Origin: Haloimpatiens massiliensis
Lineage (GTDB): Bacteria; Bacillota; Clostridia; Clostridiales; Clostridiaceae
Reading direction: 5' to 3'
Length of the DNA stretch: 64,000 bases
Assembly: GCF_900184255.1 (NCBI RefSeq)
Contig: NZ_LT854640.1
Coordinates: 1,820,156 to 1,884,155 of the forward strand
The translations under genes were made by a program, and so were the position numbers. The first letter of the stretch is position 1. The number at the start of each line of letters is the position of its first letter. Shown here piece after piece: positions 18,348-26,739 of this stretch. The notes beneath the pieces are model-generated. The model was not told the DNA's origin. It worked only from the letters and a program-made list of their open reading frames with translations, and ran no database searches.

Positions 18348-18944
18348 CTACTCACTATCTCCTATTATAGCGTTTATATACATTTTATCTCCTATTTTAT
18401 ATAAATGTTCTTTAACTTCTCTATCCAAAATAGGGATCTTTATCTTTCTATCACCCTTTTGATTTTCAATAAGTCCACACTCAAAAATAATTCTTACATA
18501 AACCTGTTTTAACTTTTTCAATGTGTACTCCGTCCACGAAGCCACTTTTTCACTTTGCTCTTTCTTACTTTGAAAAAATAAATTAAAATCTTTGTCTCTT
18601 AATAATAAATCTCTTAATAATAATTTTTCCTTATAAACTTCATTCATAAACTCAAAAAATAATCTATCTGTTTTAATAATTGAATACAAAACAAGAATTT
18701 TTGATGTCTCTATATTTCCTTCTGATATTTTATTTATTATAAAATTATCTAAATCTTTAAGTCTTGTCACTATAATTGATGCAACTTCCTTCTTTCTAGC
18801 TTCACTTTCAAGCTGGAAAATATTATCTTTTACCGATTTATTTTTTATTTCATCTATTGATATCCCTGTATTTATAAGTACTGCAGCCTTTTTAGTTTCT
18901 TTGTATAAATATGGTCTAGACTTAATAGTAGATTTATATTCCAT
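18348..18944 (-). CDS. brxA: BREX protein BrxA (DUF1819)
   Basis: A 198-residue DUF1819 protein: helical, basic, with SRPYLYKETKKAA near the start and a helical KASWTEYTLKKLKQVYVRI-type block in the C-terminal half (here VASWTEYTLKKLKQV). BrxA proteins are small DNA-binding helical proteins. I take the ATG at 18944, nine bases after GGAGGTG, rather than the GTG inside that site. It is the first gene of the operon. Upstream is an inverted repeat TTGTAA-CATA-TTACAA in the presumed promoter. No BrxR-type regulator gene accompanies it. Confidence 0.88.
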   Translation of the reverse strand: MEYKSTIKSRPYLYKETKKAAVLINTGISIDEIKNKSVKDNIFQLESEARKKEVASIIVTRLKDLDNFIINKISEGNIETSKILVLYSIIKTDRLFFEFMNEVYKEKLLLRDLLLRDKDFNLFFQSKKEQSEKVASWTEYTLKKLKQVYVRIIFECGLIENQKGDRKIKIPILDREVKEHLYKIGDKMYINAIIGDSE

Positions 18945-18983
18945 AACAAAATTCACCTCCGTGGTCCAGTTTTACAGTAATAA

Positions 18984-18999
18984 TTGTAACATATTACAA
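18984..18999. promoter_or_regulatory. Candidate operator upstream of the BREX operon
   Basis: A perfect 6-bp inverted repeat TTGTAA with TTACAA separated by 4 bases, about 40 bases upstream of the brxA start. Its position fits an operator or promoter overlap. The regulator is not encoded next to the operon. Confidence 0.3.
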
Positions 19000-19108
19000 A
19001 GTAAATATACATGATTAAAAATCACTCATTATCATTTACCAATTCTAAATTATGAATTTACAATCTTCCCCATACATTAATCATTTTTCATTATTCATTA
19101 CTCACTGT

Positions 19109-19295
19109 TCATTGATCATTGTTCATCGAGCATTGATTATTGATCATTCCCCTAATCCTCTCCGTATTCCCCCTAGCCCTTTTCATCCTTATGCTCCCTG
19201 CATCATTGTAAACAGTGTTACATATTTCAATGATTCTATCTACTGTTATTTTTTCATATTTATCTTCCAGATCCTTCAACTTTTTAAAGTCTTTC
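19109..19295 (-). pseudogene. Possible gene remnant upstream of brxA
   Basis: A 62-codon stretch on the minus strand, open between an in-frame TAG and a TGA, reads like real protein (LKDLEDKYEKITVDRIIEIC followed by a basic GSIRMKRARGN block). It has no start codon with a ribosome site. Upstream sequence looks protein-like in another frame, suggesting a frameshifted or 5'-truncated gene. I do not recognise the family. The 3' end merges into low-complexity ATT/CAT-type sequence (19040-19160). Confidence 0.3.
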
Positions 19296-19393
19296 TAATA
19301 GTATTTGATAAACAATAACTTAAAATTGCTATCCTCTTTACATATGGATGACACTGCTTTGTTTTGGCATTTCTATAGGATCATATATTAAGA

Positions 19394-19440
19394 AAAGACC
19401 ATAATAAAAGTAATATCATTACTTTCCTATGGCCTTATTA
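19394..19440 (-). terminator. Terminator of the isomerase gene
   Basis: An imperfect hairpin of about 19 bp (AAGGCCATA..AAAGTAAT with ATTACTTT..TATGGTCTT on the minus strand), followed on that strand by TTTTCTT. Confidence 0.65.
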
Positions 19441-19556
19441 TTATCTATAATATTTATCTCTTATAGCTAACATGTATTTCTATTTACAATATTTATCCCT
19501 TAAATCTAACCTGCATTATTATCTACAATATTTATCTCTCAAAGCTAACATGTATT
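19439..19556 (-). repeat. Three tandem copies of the isomerase gene's 3' end
   Basis: The last 13 codons of the isomerase (encoding KYMLALRDKYCR and stop) are followed by two further degenerate copies of the same segment at about 19481-19517 and 19439-19479. The distal copy still reads KYMLAIRDKYYR-stop. The units are about 39 bases each. The copies lie outside the reading frame's stop, so they do not change the product. Confidence 0.8.
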
Positions 19557-20472
19557 TTGCTGACTTTCTTACTTCTTCATCTTGGTATTTCATCATATCT
19601 TCTAAATGCTCTTCTGGTGGATAATAGTATTGACTTGGTTTTATGTCTGCTGGTGCTGGTGGTTTTTCAACTTTAAATGCACCTTTTCCCAATTCAAAAA
19701 CTCCACCTGCTCCTTTTTCCTTTTTGAAGGTAGCAGTATATGGGTGACACATTTCTATATTTATTCTTTGCAGTGTAGTGTTTTCTACTAATATTTTAAA
19801 GCATTCATCTGTGTCTATGTTTCCATCACCTATTGCAATACCGCAAACTCTAAAGTCTCCTTCATCTTCTTTTACAATTATATGATCTTTAAAGTGAGTA
19901 GTAAGAGTATATGGTGCTAGCTTTTTAACCGTATCTATTGGTTCTTCCCAAACCATCATTCCGTTCCCAATATCGCAGGTAATACCAATCCATGGGTTGT
20001 TTATTTTCTTTACTAATTCTATCATTTCTTCTGCAGTTTCGTATTCGTGATTTTCTATAGCAAGTTTAATTCTGTATTTTTTAAGTAGTGGAAGTATTTC
20101 TTCTATGTCCTTAGGAGCTCTTGCCATTTCTTCTTCTAAATTTCCACCGCAGCTTACATAAGTTCTTATCACATCTGCTCCTAGTATATGTGCTGCTTCT
20201 ATAATTTTCTTAAACTTTTTAGGTTCTGTTCCTCTGGCATCTATTTCAACGTATAATCCATATTTTTCTATTTCTTTTCTAACTTTTAATAGGTGCTCAG
20301 TATCATCTGAACCCAATGTTCCCCATTCTGGGTCTAAATTTTTATCCTTTATTATATTTATTTGTACTCCATCTAATCCTAATTCTGCAGTTCTTCTTAT
20401 AAAATCAAATATATCCATACGACCATTTTGAAAATGTAAATGATAACTTTCTGTCTCTAAACCAATTTTCAT
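19519..20472 (-). CDS. Sugar phosphate isomerase/epimerase (xylose isomerase-like TIM barrel)
   Basis: A 317-residue TIM-barrel protein of the AP-endonuclease-2/xylose isomerase-like family. It starts MKIGLETESYHLHF and carries the usual metal-ligand segments along the barrel: LAIENHEY, GITCDIGNG, TTHFKDHII and INIEMCHPY. These supply the Glu/Asp/His set of a divalent-metal site. The ATG at 20472 is preceded by TTAGGAGG. It is transcribed towards the BREX region and lies after an MFS transporter gene on the same strand, suggesting uptake and conversion of a sugar or polyol. The substrate is not predictable. Its 3' end is tandemly repeated downstream. Confidence 0.82.
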   Translation of the reverse strand: MKIGLETESYHLHFQNGRMDIFDFIRRTAELGLDGVQINIIKDKNLDPEWGTLGSDDTEHLLKVRKEIEKYGLYVEIDARGTEPKKFKKIIEAAHILGADVIRTYVSCGGNLEEEMARAPKDIEEILPLLKKYRIKLAIENHEYETAEEMIELVKKINNPWIGITCDIGNGMMVWEEPIDTVKKLAPYTLTTHFKDHIIVKEDEGDFRVCGIAIGDGNIDTDECFKILVENTTLQRINIEMCHPYTATFKKEKGAGGVFELGKGAFKVEKPPAPADIKPSQYYYPPEEHLEDMMKYQDEEVRKSAKYMLALRDKYCR

Positions 20473-20614
20473 TTTTTTCCTCCTAACAATGCAAATATTA
20501 AATTATCAATGTATATGTAAATTTCACAACAATTTTTAATTATACTTTTAAAAACTTAATTGAAATTTTTTCAAATTAATCACTGATTATTAGTACACTG
20601 ATAGTTTATTAAAA

Positions 20615-20655
20615 TTTAGAGCCACTAAATTTTATTTTGTAAAACTTAGTGGCAC
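20615..20655 (-). terminator. Hairpin downstream of the MFS transporter gene
   Basis: GCCACTAA (20621-20628) pairs with TTAGTGGC (20646-20653), extended by flanking pairs. The T-run on the minus strand is weak, so it may attenuate rather than fully separate the transporter from the isomerase gene. Confidence 0.5.
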
Positions 20656-20720
20656 CTAGATATGTGAATTAATTATTTTAAAATAAAGACTTTTATATAA
20701 ATAATTATAAGTTAATTATT

Positions 20721-21986
20721 TTATGCTGATGCATTTTTCTTCTTTATCATTTTTAACAATATACTAGTTATTACAAATCCTAAAAGTGAGAAACCTATCA
20801 TAGTCATGAATACATGTCTATATCCTTGTATTCCAGGTGCTCTGTCTAGCATGCTTCCATATATTGTGTATGCAAACATAGATGGTGAATATCCAAGTAC
20901 ACATGCTATAGACATAGCAGCTCCACTTATTTCCCTTGGAACCTTTATTTCTTCAACTGGAGCAAAGAAGACAGCTCTCATGGAGAATATTATAGCTCCG
21001 AATCCAAGTGTTAAAGCCATTCCTACATATATGTTCATTTTTTGGTGAGGAAGCATTATAAATCCGCCCATTGCTATTGCTGATACTAATAGTGCTCCTC
21101 TTAAATATTTAGTTGCAGATTTAACCTTCTTGTCCACTAAGAATCCACCTACAGGACCTCCAACCATTTTTAATCCATATTGGTTTATGATACCGTAAGC
21201 TCCTACTAAAGTTACAGGCATTGCATATATATCTTTTAAGAATGGTATAAAGTAAGTTAAACCACAATATACTGAGTAAATTGAAAATATTGATAGTGAT
21301 ACTACCCATATTTCTGGTGTTTTTATTGCTTTTGCGACACCCTGTAATGCAACTTTATTCTTACTTACTTTATTTCCATTTTCGTCTACATCTTTTATCA
21401 CGTCGTCTTCAAGCATAAAGTATGAAATAACTCCAATTACTATGGGCACTGCTGAATAGAATATGATTGATCCTCTAAGCGCTGCTGCACCTTTTCCCAA
21501 TAATGCAAATATTCCAAGAGCTGAGAATGCTACTATAGTATCAACCACACCTCTACCAGCTTCTAAGAATCCAAACATTCTTCCTTGCTCATCTTCATTT
21601 CCTAGTAATCTTACAGCTTTCAATAGAACTGGCCAGTAAATTACTTCTGCAAACAATGAGAATAGTCCCCAAATAATTAATATTCCAACGTAACCTGGGA
21701 ATGTTGATAAATATAAACCTACAAGTCCGACTCCTATTAAGGAAAGAGGTATTAGCTTTTTCTTAGAAAATCTATCTGCTATATAGATTGAAGCAAAATT
21801 ACCAAAAGTCTGAACCATTCCATAAACAGACATAGCCATACCTATTTGAGTATGTGTTAAATGTAAATACTGCTGCATTGGAACATAAAATGCATCTTTT
21901 AAAGATGATAATTTAAATATTGTTCCTCCACCTAAAATTAATACAATAAGTTTAATCCATTTCATTTTATTATCTTTTTTGCTCAA
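20721..21986 (-). CDS. MFS transporter
   Basis: A 421-residue major facilitator superfamily protein with about 12 hydrophobic segments and a central charged loop (about residues 198-215, DVDENGNKVSKNK). The MFS loop-2/3 signature appears as ADRFSKKK after the second segment, and FLVDKKVKS in the equivalent place of the second half. The TTG at 21986 is seven bases after GGGGAGGG. The gene precedes the isomerase on the same strand and probably imports its substrate, a sugar or sugar derivative. A sequence resembling a catabolite site (TGAAAACGTATAAA, two mismatches) lies at 22011-22024. Confidence 0.87.
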   Translation of the reverse strand: MSKKDNKMKWIKLIVLILGGGTIFKLSSLKDAFYVPMQQYLHLTHTQIGMAMSVYGMVQTFGNFASIYIADRFSKKKLIPLSLIGVGLVGLYLSTFPGYVGILIIWGLFSLFAEVIYWPVLLKAVRLLGNEDEQGRMFGFLEAGRGVVDTIVAFSALGIFALLGKGAAALRGSIIFYSAVPIVIGVISYFMLEDDVIKDVDENGNKVSKNKVALQGVAKAIKTPEIWVVSLSIFSIYSVYCGLTYFIPFLKDIYAMPVTLVGAYGIINQYGLKMVGGPVGGFLVDKKVKSATKYLRGALLVSAIAMGGFIMLPHQKMNIYVGMALTLGFGAIIFSMRAVFFAPVEEIKVPREISGAAMSIACVLGYSPSMFAYTIYGSMLDRAPGIQGYRHVFMTMIGFSLLGFVITSILLKMIKKKNASA

Positions 21987-22154
21987 TGGAAAACCCTCCC
22001 CTAAATAATTTGAAAACGTATAAACCGTTTTTTAAATTTTTTTAAATTTCACTGTTTTGGGAACAACTTAAGTATATAACACTTTTTGTGGAATTACAAG
22101 TATTTATTTTGATTTTTATTATTTTATTGTGGTATTTTGTGTATTTCTATTTTT

Positions 22155-23510
22155 TTAATCTAAATATTCATTTTTAGGATTAAAAAATTCTTCTGTAAGC
22201 TTAAACACCTTAGGACTTAGGTATAAAATAGCTATTAAGTTAGGTATAATCAACAACCCTAAAATACAATCCTGTATGTACCAAACCAATGGAAGTCTAC
22301 TTATACACCCTAAGAATGTAAAGCATACAAATATGTATTTAAAAAATGTGGCTTTCTTAGATCCAACCAAATAAGTTAAACCTATAGTTCCAAAATACCA
22401 CTCTGCCGGTATTGTGGAATATGCAAACAAAACCATGCTGATGCCAACTATGTATTGGAAAGTAGGATGTACCTGTCCAAAAGCCATACTTGTTAGTACA
22501 GATGCGGGCTTTCCCGTAGCAATAACTCCAGTACTTAAAATAGCTACTGCGGTTATAGTACAAATAAATATAGTATCTATGTTTACCTCTGTAATACCAT
22601 AAAGAGCTTGCCTTACTGGATGATCCGTTATAGCTGAAGCATGCAGTACTGGCGCAGTACCTTCGCCAGCCTCATTAGAATAAAGCCCTCTGGATACACC
22701 AAATCTCACAGCTTCTCGAATGGAATATCCCACAGCACCTGCTACTCCAGCTTTTAAATTAAAAGCATTTTGAAATATATTTGCAAATACTGAAGGAACA
22801 CTTCTAAAATTAACAATTATAACTACAATTCCACACAATATATATAAACTAGACATAAAAGGTATTAATTTTTCTGCAAAAGCACCAAGCCTTTTTACAC
22901 CTCCAATTATCACAAGTCCAACAGCTACAACAAGAATTACGGCTGTTACCAATGGAGAAATTCCTGTAAGATCTTTAACTATTCCTGCCACCGCATTAGA
23001 TTGTATTAAATTACCTCCACAGTTCTGTAAAATAAGCAAAAATGCATATATAGATGCTAACCAGGGAAGTCTTAATCCTTTAGAAATGTAGTACATAGGT
23101 CCACCCACATAAGTTCCGTCATCTGCTTTCACCCTATAGGCAATACCAATAACAATCTCTGCAAACTTTGTAGCCATACCTAAAAGTGCAGCTACCCACA
23201 TCCAAAATATAGCTCCCGGTCCTCCACTTACTAATGCCGTAGCAACTCCGACTATATTACCATTTCCAACGCAGCTAGCTAATGCTGTACACAGGGCCTG
23301 AAATGGTGTAAGAGTTCCTTCTCCTTTACTATCCTTCTTCTTTAAAAAAGGTTTGATAAGGGTTTCATTAAATACATATGGCATCTTTCTAAACTGAATA
23401 AATTTAGTCATTATCGTATAATAAAGTCCAATTCCTATTAAAGTTACAATAAGCCAATTCCCCCATATTAAATCGGCAAAATTTTTAAAAAATTCTTCTA
23501 ATAACTTCAT
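22155..23510 (-). CDS. Sodium:alanine/glycine symporter, AGCS family
   Basis: A 451-residue AGCS transporter. Hydrophobic segments run through the protein, and the family signature GNGNIVGVATAL followed by SGGPGAIFWMW lies near residues 77-105. GGPMYYISKGL and SNEAGEGTAPVLHA, both typical AGCS blocks, are also present. It would import alanine or glycine with sodium. The ATG at 23510 follows AAGGTGGG. It stands alone, between the MFS gene and the DeoR regulator on the same strand. Given the glycine/threonine genes elsewhere in the window, glycine or alanine is a reasonable substrate, but the exact one is inferred from the family only. Confidence 0.92.
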   Translation of the reverse strand: MKLLEEFFKNFADLIWGNWLIVTLIGIGLYYTIMTKFIQFRKMPYVFNETLIKPFLKKKDSKGEGTLTPFQALCTALASCVGNGNIVGVATALVSGGPGAIFWMWVAALLGMATKFAEIVIGIAYRVKADDGTYVGGPMYYISKGLRLPWLASIYAFLLILQNCGGNLIQSNAVAGIVKDLTGISPLVTAVILVVAVGLVIIGGVKRLGAFAEKLIPFMSSLYILCGIVVIIVNFRSVPSVFANIFQNAFNLKAGVAGAVGYSIREAVRFGVSRGLYSNEAGEGTAPVLHASAITDHPVRQALYGITEVNIDTIFICTITAVAILSTGVIATGKPASVLTSMAFGQVHPTFQYIVGISMVLFAYSTIPAEWYFGTIGLTYLVGSKKATFFKYIFVCFTFLGCISRLPLVWYIQDCILGLLIIPNLIAILYLSPKVFKLTEEFFNPKNEYLD

Positions 23511-23918
23511 CTAATCCCACCTTCTCAACTATAATAATAGTATGTTTTTTGTACTATGCACAAATATAAAGCGTGTAATATTTTTGTTTTTGTTGCTTTC
23601 ATATCTGTTTTGTTTAATTTATTACCTAGATTTTATCACAATACCACAAAAATTCATATACTATTTTACAATTCACAATTATAAAATAAAAACCATATTA
23701 AATAGTTTATCCTCGTTGGATATTTCTATTAACATGGTTTAGCATTATAATTATCTATTTTTTATACTTATTGCTTATAGTTTCTATTTATTTTTTTAAA
23801 CTCTGAATTAGTTTTATTTTTAATTTTAAATTTCCAATTCTACATTTTAAATTCAAAGTTTTTCGTTGATTGATTATTAAATTTTATACTACAAATTACA
23901 GCTACATAAGAATTTTCC
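23511..23918. other. Intergenic region between deoR-type gene and AGCS gene
   Basis: No gene seen. It holds the AGCS gene promoter region and the terminator hairpin at 23689-23741. Confidence 0.5.
23689..23741 (-). terminator. Terminator of the DeoR-type regulator gene
   Basis: AAACCAT (23690-23696) pairs with ATGGTTT (23734-23740), extended inward by an imperfect TTAA/TAG block. It lies between the two minus-strand genes. Confidence 0.5.
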
Positions 23919-24683
23919 TTACTTATTTACAACTTCTATCCCTCTGTTTAAATATTTTTGAAGTACATTTTCTTTTAAATTGCTATCAGTAACTATCACA
24001 TTTACTTCTTCTAAATCACATATTTTTAATAAAGAAATAGAGTCAAACTTACTGCTATCTGCCAATATAATTACATTTTGAGATATATCAATAAATTTCT
24101 TTTGGATTTGAAGATGATCAAATATATAATCTGTAACTCCACCTTTTAATGAAACTCCACTAGCACTTATAAATGCTGTATCTATATTAAAGTGACTAAT
24201 ATAGTTTTCAGTTATTTCGCCAACTAGCGAGAATTCATCACTTTTTAGTATTCCACCTGTAAGTATAACTGTATAGTTATCCATATACATAAGTTCATTA
24301 GCTATGGCCAAGGAATTAGTTAATATAGTTAACTTTTGAAATTTAGTCTTTAAAACCTTAGCTATTTCTAAATTTGTAGTACTAGCATCCATAGCTATAG
24401 ATTGTCCTTCCACTATAAACCTAGTAGCTATTTGAGCAATTTGCTTTTTTTCTTCTAAAAATTCCTTTTCTCTCTTTTCAAACTTTAATTGAACTTCTCC
24501 TTTTTTATTTAATACCGCTCCTCCATATACCCTTTTTAATTGACCTTCTTTTTCAAGATATTCTAAATCTCTTCTCACAGTTTCAATAGAAACATCAAAG
24601 AGTTTTGTAAGTCTTGAAACTTTAACCGTTCCCTCTCTATTTAGTATATCTAAAATTTCATCATATCTTTCTTGAGCTAACAT
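23919..24683 (-). CDS. DeoR/GlpR family transcriptional regulator
   Basis: A 254-residue DeoR-type repressor: an N-terminal winged helix with the family's DNA-recognition helix (VSIETVRRDLEYLEKEGQLK, about residues 31-50) and a C-terminal sugar-phosphate-binding domain (TILTNSLAIA, LTGGIL, FISASGV, ILADSSKFD). Such regulators sense phosphorylated sugars. The ATG at 24683 follows AGGGGG. It is the first gene of the minus-strand carbohydrate group (symporter, MFS, isomerase) and could control the MFS-isomerase pair, although it lies about 2 kb away. It faces away from the YhcN-like gene. Confidence 0.88.
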   Translation of the reverse strand: MLAQERYDEILDILNREGTVKVSRLTKLFDVSIETVRRDLEYLEKEGQLKRVYGGAVLNKKGEVQLKFEKREKEFLEEKKQIAQIATRFIVEGQSIAMDASTTNLEIAKVLKTKFQKLTILTNSLAIANELMYMDNYTVILTGGILKSDEFSLVGEITENYISHFNIDTAFISASGVSLKGGVTDYIFDHLQIQKKFIDISQNVIILADSSKFDSISLLKICDLEEVNVIVTDSNLKENVLQKYLNRGIEVVNK

Positions 24684-24763
24684 TCACATTTCCCCCTAAT
24701 ACCATTCTATATTTTACTATATAAAATTATATATCATATATTTATTACTTTCAACAAAATTAC

Positions 24764-24800
24764 ATAAAAATCCACAGCAATAATTACTGTGGATTTTTAT
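24764..24800. promoter_or_regulatory. Perfect 14-bp hairpin in a divergent intergenic region
   Basis: ATAAAAATCCACAG (24764-24777) and CTGTGGATTTTTAT (24787-24800) around a 9-base loop. It looks like a terminator with T-runs on both strands but lies between two divergent genes, where none is expected. Confidence 0.6.
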
Positions 24801-24913
24801 AATTTAAAAACATTCTTTTTTCCATATAAAAATTATATATCTACTTAACAATAATCTTATTACATATATTCCATCTAATTAGGAAATAATACCTATATGG
24901 AGGTGTTTTTTAT

Positions 24914-25396
24914 ATGAAAAAAAATCATTCATTAACAACATTTTTAATTACAACACTTATGTGCATATCCTTAACTGCTTGTGCAACTGCTAAGAAACCA
25001 GCAGAAGAGAAAAAAAATAATGCAAACATAAATGTTCAAGAAGAAAAAACTGTTACAGAAAATAAAACATTAGATGCTAGAGCTGAAAAAATAGTAGCTG
25101 CAGTAAATAAAGTAGAGGGAGTAAATAGTTCCTATGTGGCTATTTCTAATAAGAACGCCTTAGTAGGAGTAGATATAAATAAGGACTACGAAGGTAAAAT
25201 AACAGATGATCTTAGAAAGAAAGTAGAAGACGCTGTTAAAAATACAGATAAAGAAATAGACACAGTTGCTTTAACTGCAGATGCTGATCTAACTGAAAGA
25301 ATTAAAAATTTAGGTTCAGACATAAGAGCTGGAAAACCACTTTCAGGATTAGGCCAAGAAATACAAGAAATCCTAAATAGAATAATTCCAAGATAA
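24914..25396 (+). CDS. YhcN/YlaJ family sporulation lipoprotein
   Basis: A 160-residue lipoprotein with a lipobox LTAC (lipidated Cys23), a Lys/Glu/Asn-rich spacer to about residue 55, and a YhcN/YlaJ-type domain: AEKIVAAVNKVEGVNSSYV, then ALVGVDI and a VEDAVKNTDKEIDTVALTAD block. Homologues in Bacillus are inner-spore-membrane or sporulation lipoproteins. The ATG at 24914 follows GGAGGTG. It is monocistronic. The role in spore formation or germination is inferred from the family. Confidence 0.85.
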   Translation: MKKNHSLTTFLITTLMCISLTACATAKKPAEEKKNNANINVQEEKTVTENKTLDARAEKIVAAVNKVEGVNSSYVAISNKNALVGVDINKDYEGKITDDLRKKVEDAVKNTDKEIDTVALTADADLTERIKNLGSDIRAGKPLSGLGQEIQEILNRIIPR

Positions 25397-25572
25397 AATT
25401 CATAATTTTTTGCCCAAATAAGACAATACAAAAATAATAAACTAACTTCAAAATAAACTTACTTAGCTTTACCCTAACTACAAATCTTTAAAATCTAGAA
25501 TGTAAAATAGAAATTTGTACGTTAGCTAAATAAAATACCAAGGTAAAAGGTAATATGTAAGAAGTAAGAGTG

Positions 25573-25612
25573 AAGGATAAAACTCAAAGAGTTTTTTATA
25601 ATTAATTTTTAA
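25573..25612 (+). repeat. Short repeat family 5, copy A
   Basis: A 40-base block shared with 48618-48657; both begin AAGGATAAAACTCAAAGAG and run into a T-rich ATAATTAATTTT tail. An ACTC..GAGT pairing followed by Ts makes it terminator-like. The surrounding 25397-25782 gap holds no gene. Confidence 0.6.
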
Positions 25613-25679
25613 AAAAGCTTTATTTTTTATTTTATAACTACGAAAGTTAAGTTAAATATTAACTTTTAGCTATTCTTTT

Positions 25680-25800
25680 TTAGTTAGTTCTTCACTCTTA
25701 GTTCTTAGTTAGTTCTTAGCTTTTAATTCTTAACTCTTAGTTCTTCATTCTTAGTTATTAGTTAGCTCTTAGTTATTAGTTATTAGTTATTTCTTAATTC
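25680..25800. repeat. Low-complexity TTAGTTCT/TTAGTTAT microrepeats
   Basis: Imperfect runs of 7-8-base units such as TTAGTTC, TTAGTTAT and TCTTAGT just before the 3' end of the queH gene, continuing into its last codons. A comparable ATTCATT/ATCATT tract lies at 19070-19150. Slippage-type repeats, no coding function seen. Confidence 0.6.
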
Positions 25801-26442
25801 TTCACTCTTAATTTTCGAATATACACACCCACAGTAATCCTGTCTATAAAGACCATATTTATTGGAAAGTTCAATGGATCTTTTATATCCATTTTTCTTT
25901 TTAAAATCTGAAAATAAGTATCTTATCCCATACTTTTCTTCTAATTCTCTACCTATACTATTTAATTTTTCAGCATTTTTATAAGGACTTATAGAAAGAG
26001 TGGTAGTGAAGTAGTCAAATCTCATTTTCTTAGCTACCTGAGCAGTTTCCTCTAGTCTCATTCTGTAACAATTAAAGCATCTTTCTCCTCCTTCTTTTAA
26101 ATCCTCCATTCCTTTAGCCATGCTAAAAAACTTATCTATGTCATAGTTTCCTTCTAAAAATTCAACTTTATTTTCAAAATTGAATTTATTTATAAAATCC
26201 TTTTGTTCTTGAACTCTTATTCTATATTCTTTCTCTGGATGAATATTAGGATTATAATAAAATATAGTTATTTGAAAATACTTTGAAAGATATTCTAACA
26301 CATAGCTACTACAAGGAGCACAACAACTGTGTATCAATAACTTTGGCAGCTTATTTTCCCTAATGATATTTTTAATTTCTTCCTCTAATATTTTTTGATA
26401 ATTCACCTTTATTTTTTGTGGATTATTCTTTTCCATACTCAT
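25783..26442 (-). CDS. queH: Epoxyqueuosine reductase QueH (DUF208 type)
   Basis: A 219-residue QueH-type protein, the non-QueG enzyme that converts epoxyqueuosine in tRNA to queuosine. Cysteines that could bind the iron-sulphur cluster and metal are at 40, 41 and 44 (HSCCAPC), 122 and 125 (RCFNCYRMR) and 204 and 206 (YCGC). IFYYNPNIHPEKEY and TTTLSISPYKN are also family hallmarks. The ATG at 26442 follows AAAGGAAG with 9-base spacing. It is monocistronic. Its C-terminal codons run into a low-complexity repeat, which may have altered the tail. Confidence 0.88.
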   Translation of the reverse strand: MSMEKNNPQKIKVNYQKILEEEIKNIIRENKLPKLLIHSCCAPCSSYVLEYLSKYFQITIFYYNPNIHPEKEYRIRVQEQKDFINKFNFENKVEFLEGNYDIDKFFSMAKGMEDLKEGGERCFNCYRMRLEETAQVAKKMRFDYFTTTLSISPYKNAEKLNSIGRELEEKYGIRYLFSDFKKKNGYKRSIELSNKYGLYRQDYCGCVYSKIKSEELRNN

Positions 26443-26739
26443 TTATTTTAACTTCCTTTCTAGCATATATAACATTGACAACACTTGGATTATGGAAAAC
26501 AAATGTTGTATTTACCATCCTTTCTATTATATATAACAAGCACTATCATACAAATAGTTTTTAATAACTTCTAATTATTGTTTGTTGTTTTATATTCTAC
26601 TATTACTATTACTATTACTATAATCTATTTTAATTTTATCATATTTATAATAATAAAAGGATAGTTAATTGTTTTATAGAATATTAAATTTAAACAACTA
26701 ATTCACTTTATAAATTATATATAATGAGGGGGATATACT

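Noticed and set aside
19052..19318. 88-codon plus-strand open frame rich in His/Ser/Pro
   Set aside because: It is a shadow of low-complexity ATTCATT-type sequence and of the minus-strand remnant.
22011..22024. Possible cre site TGAAAACGTATAAA upstream of the MFS gene
   Set aside because: Two mismatches to the consensus at conserved positions; kept only as a remark.
25680..25800. Possible CRISPR-like array of short repeats
   Set aside because: Units are 7-8 bases, irregular and without spacers; there are no cas genes.
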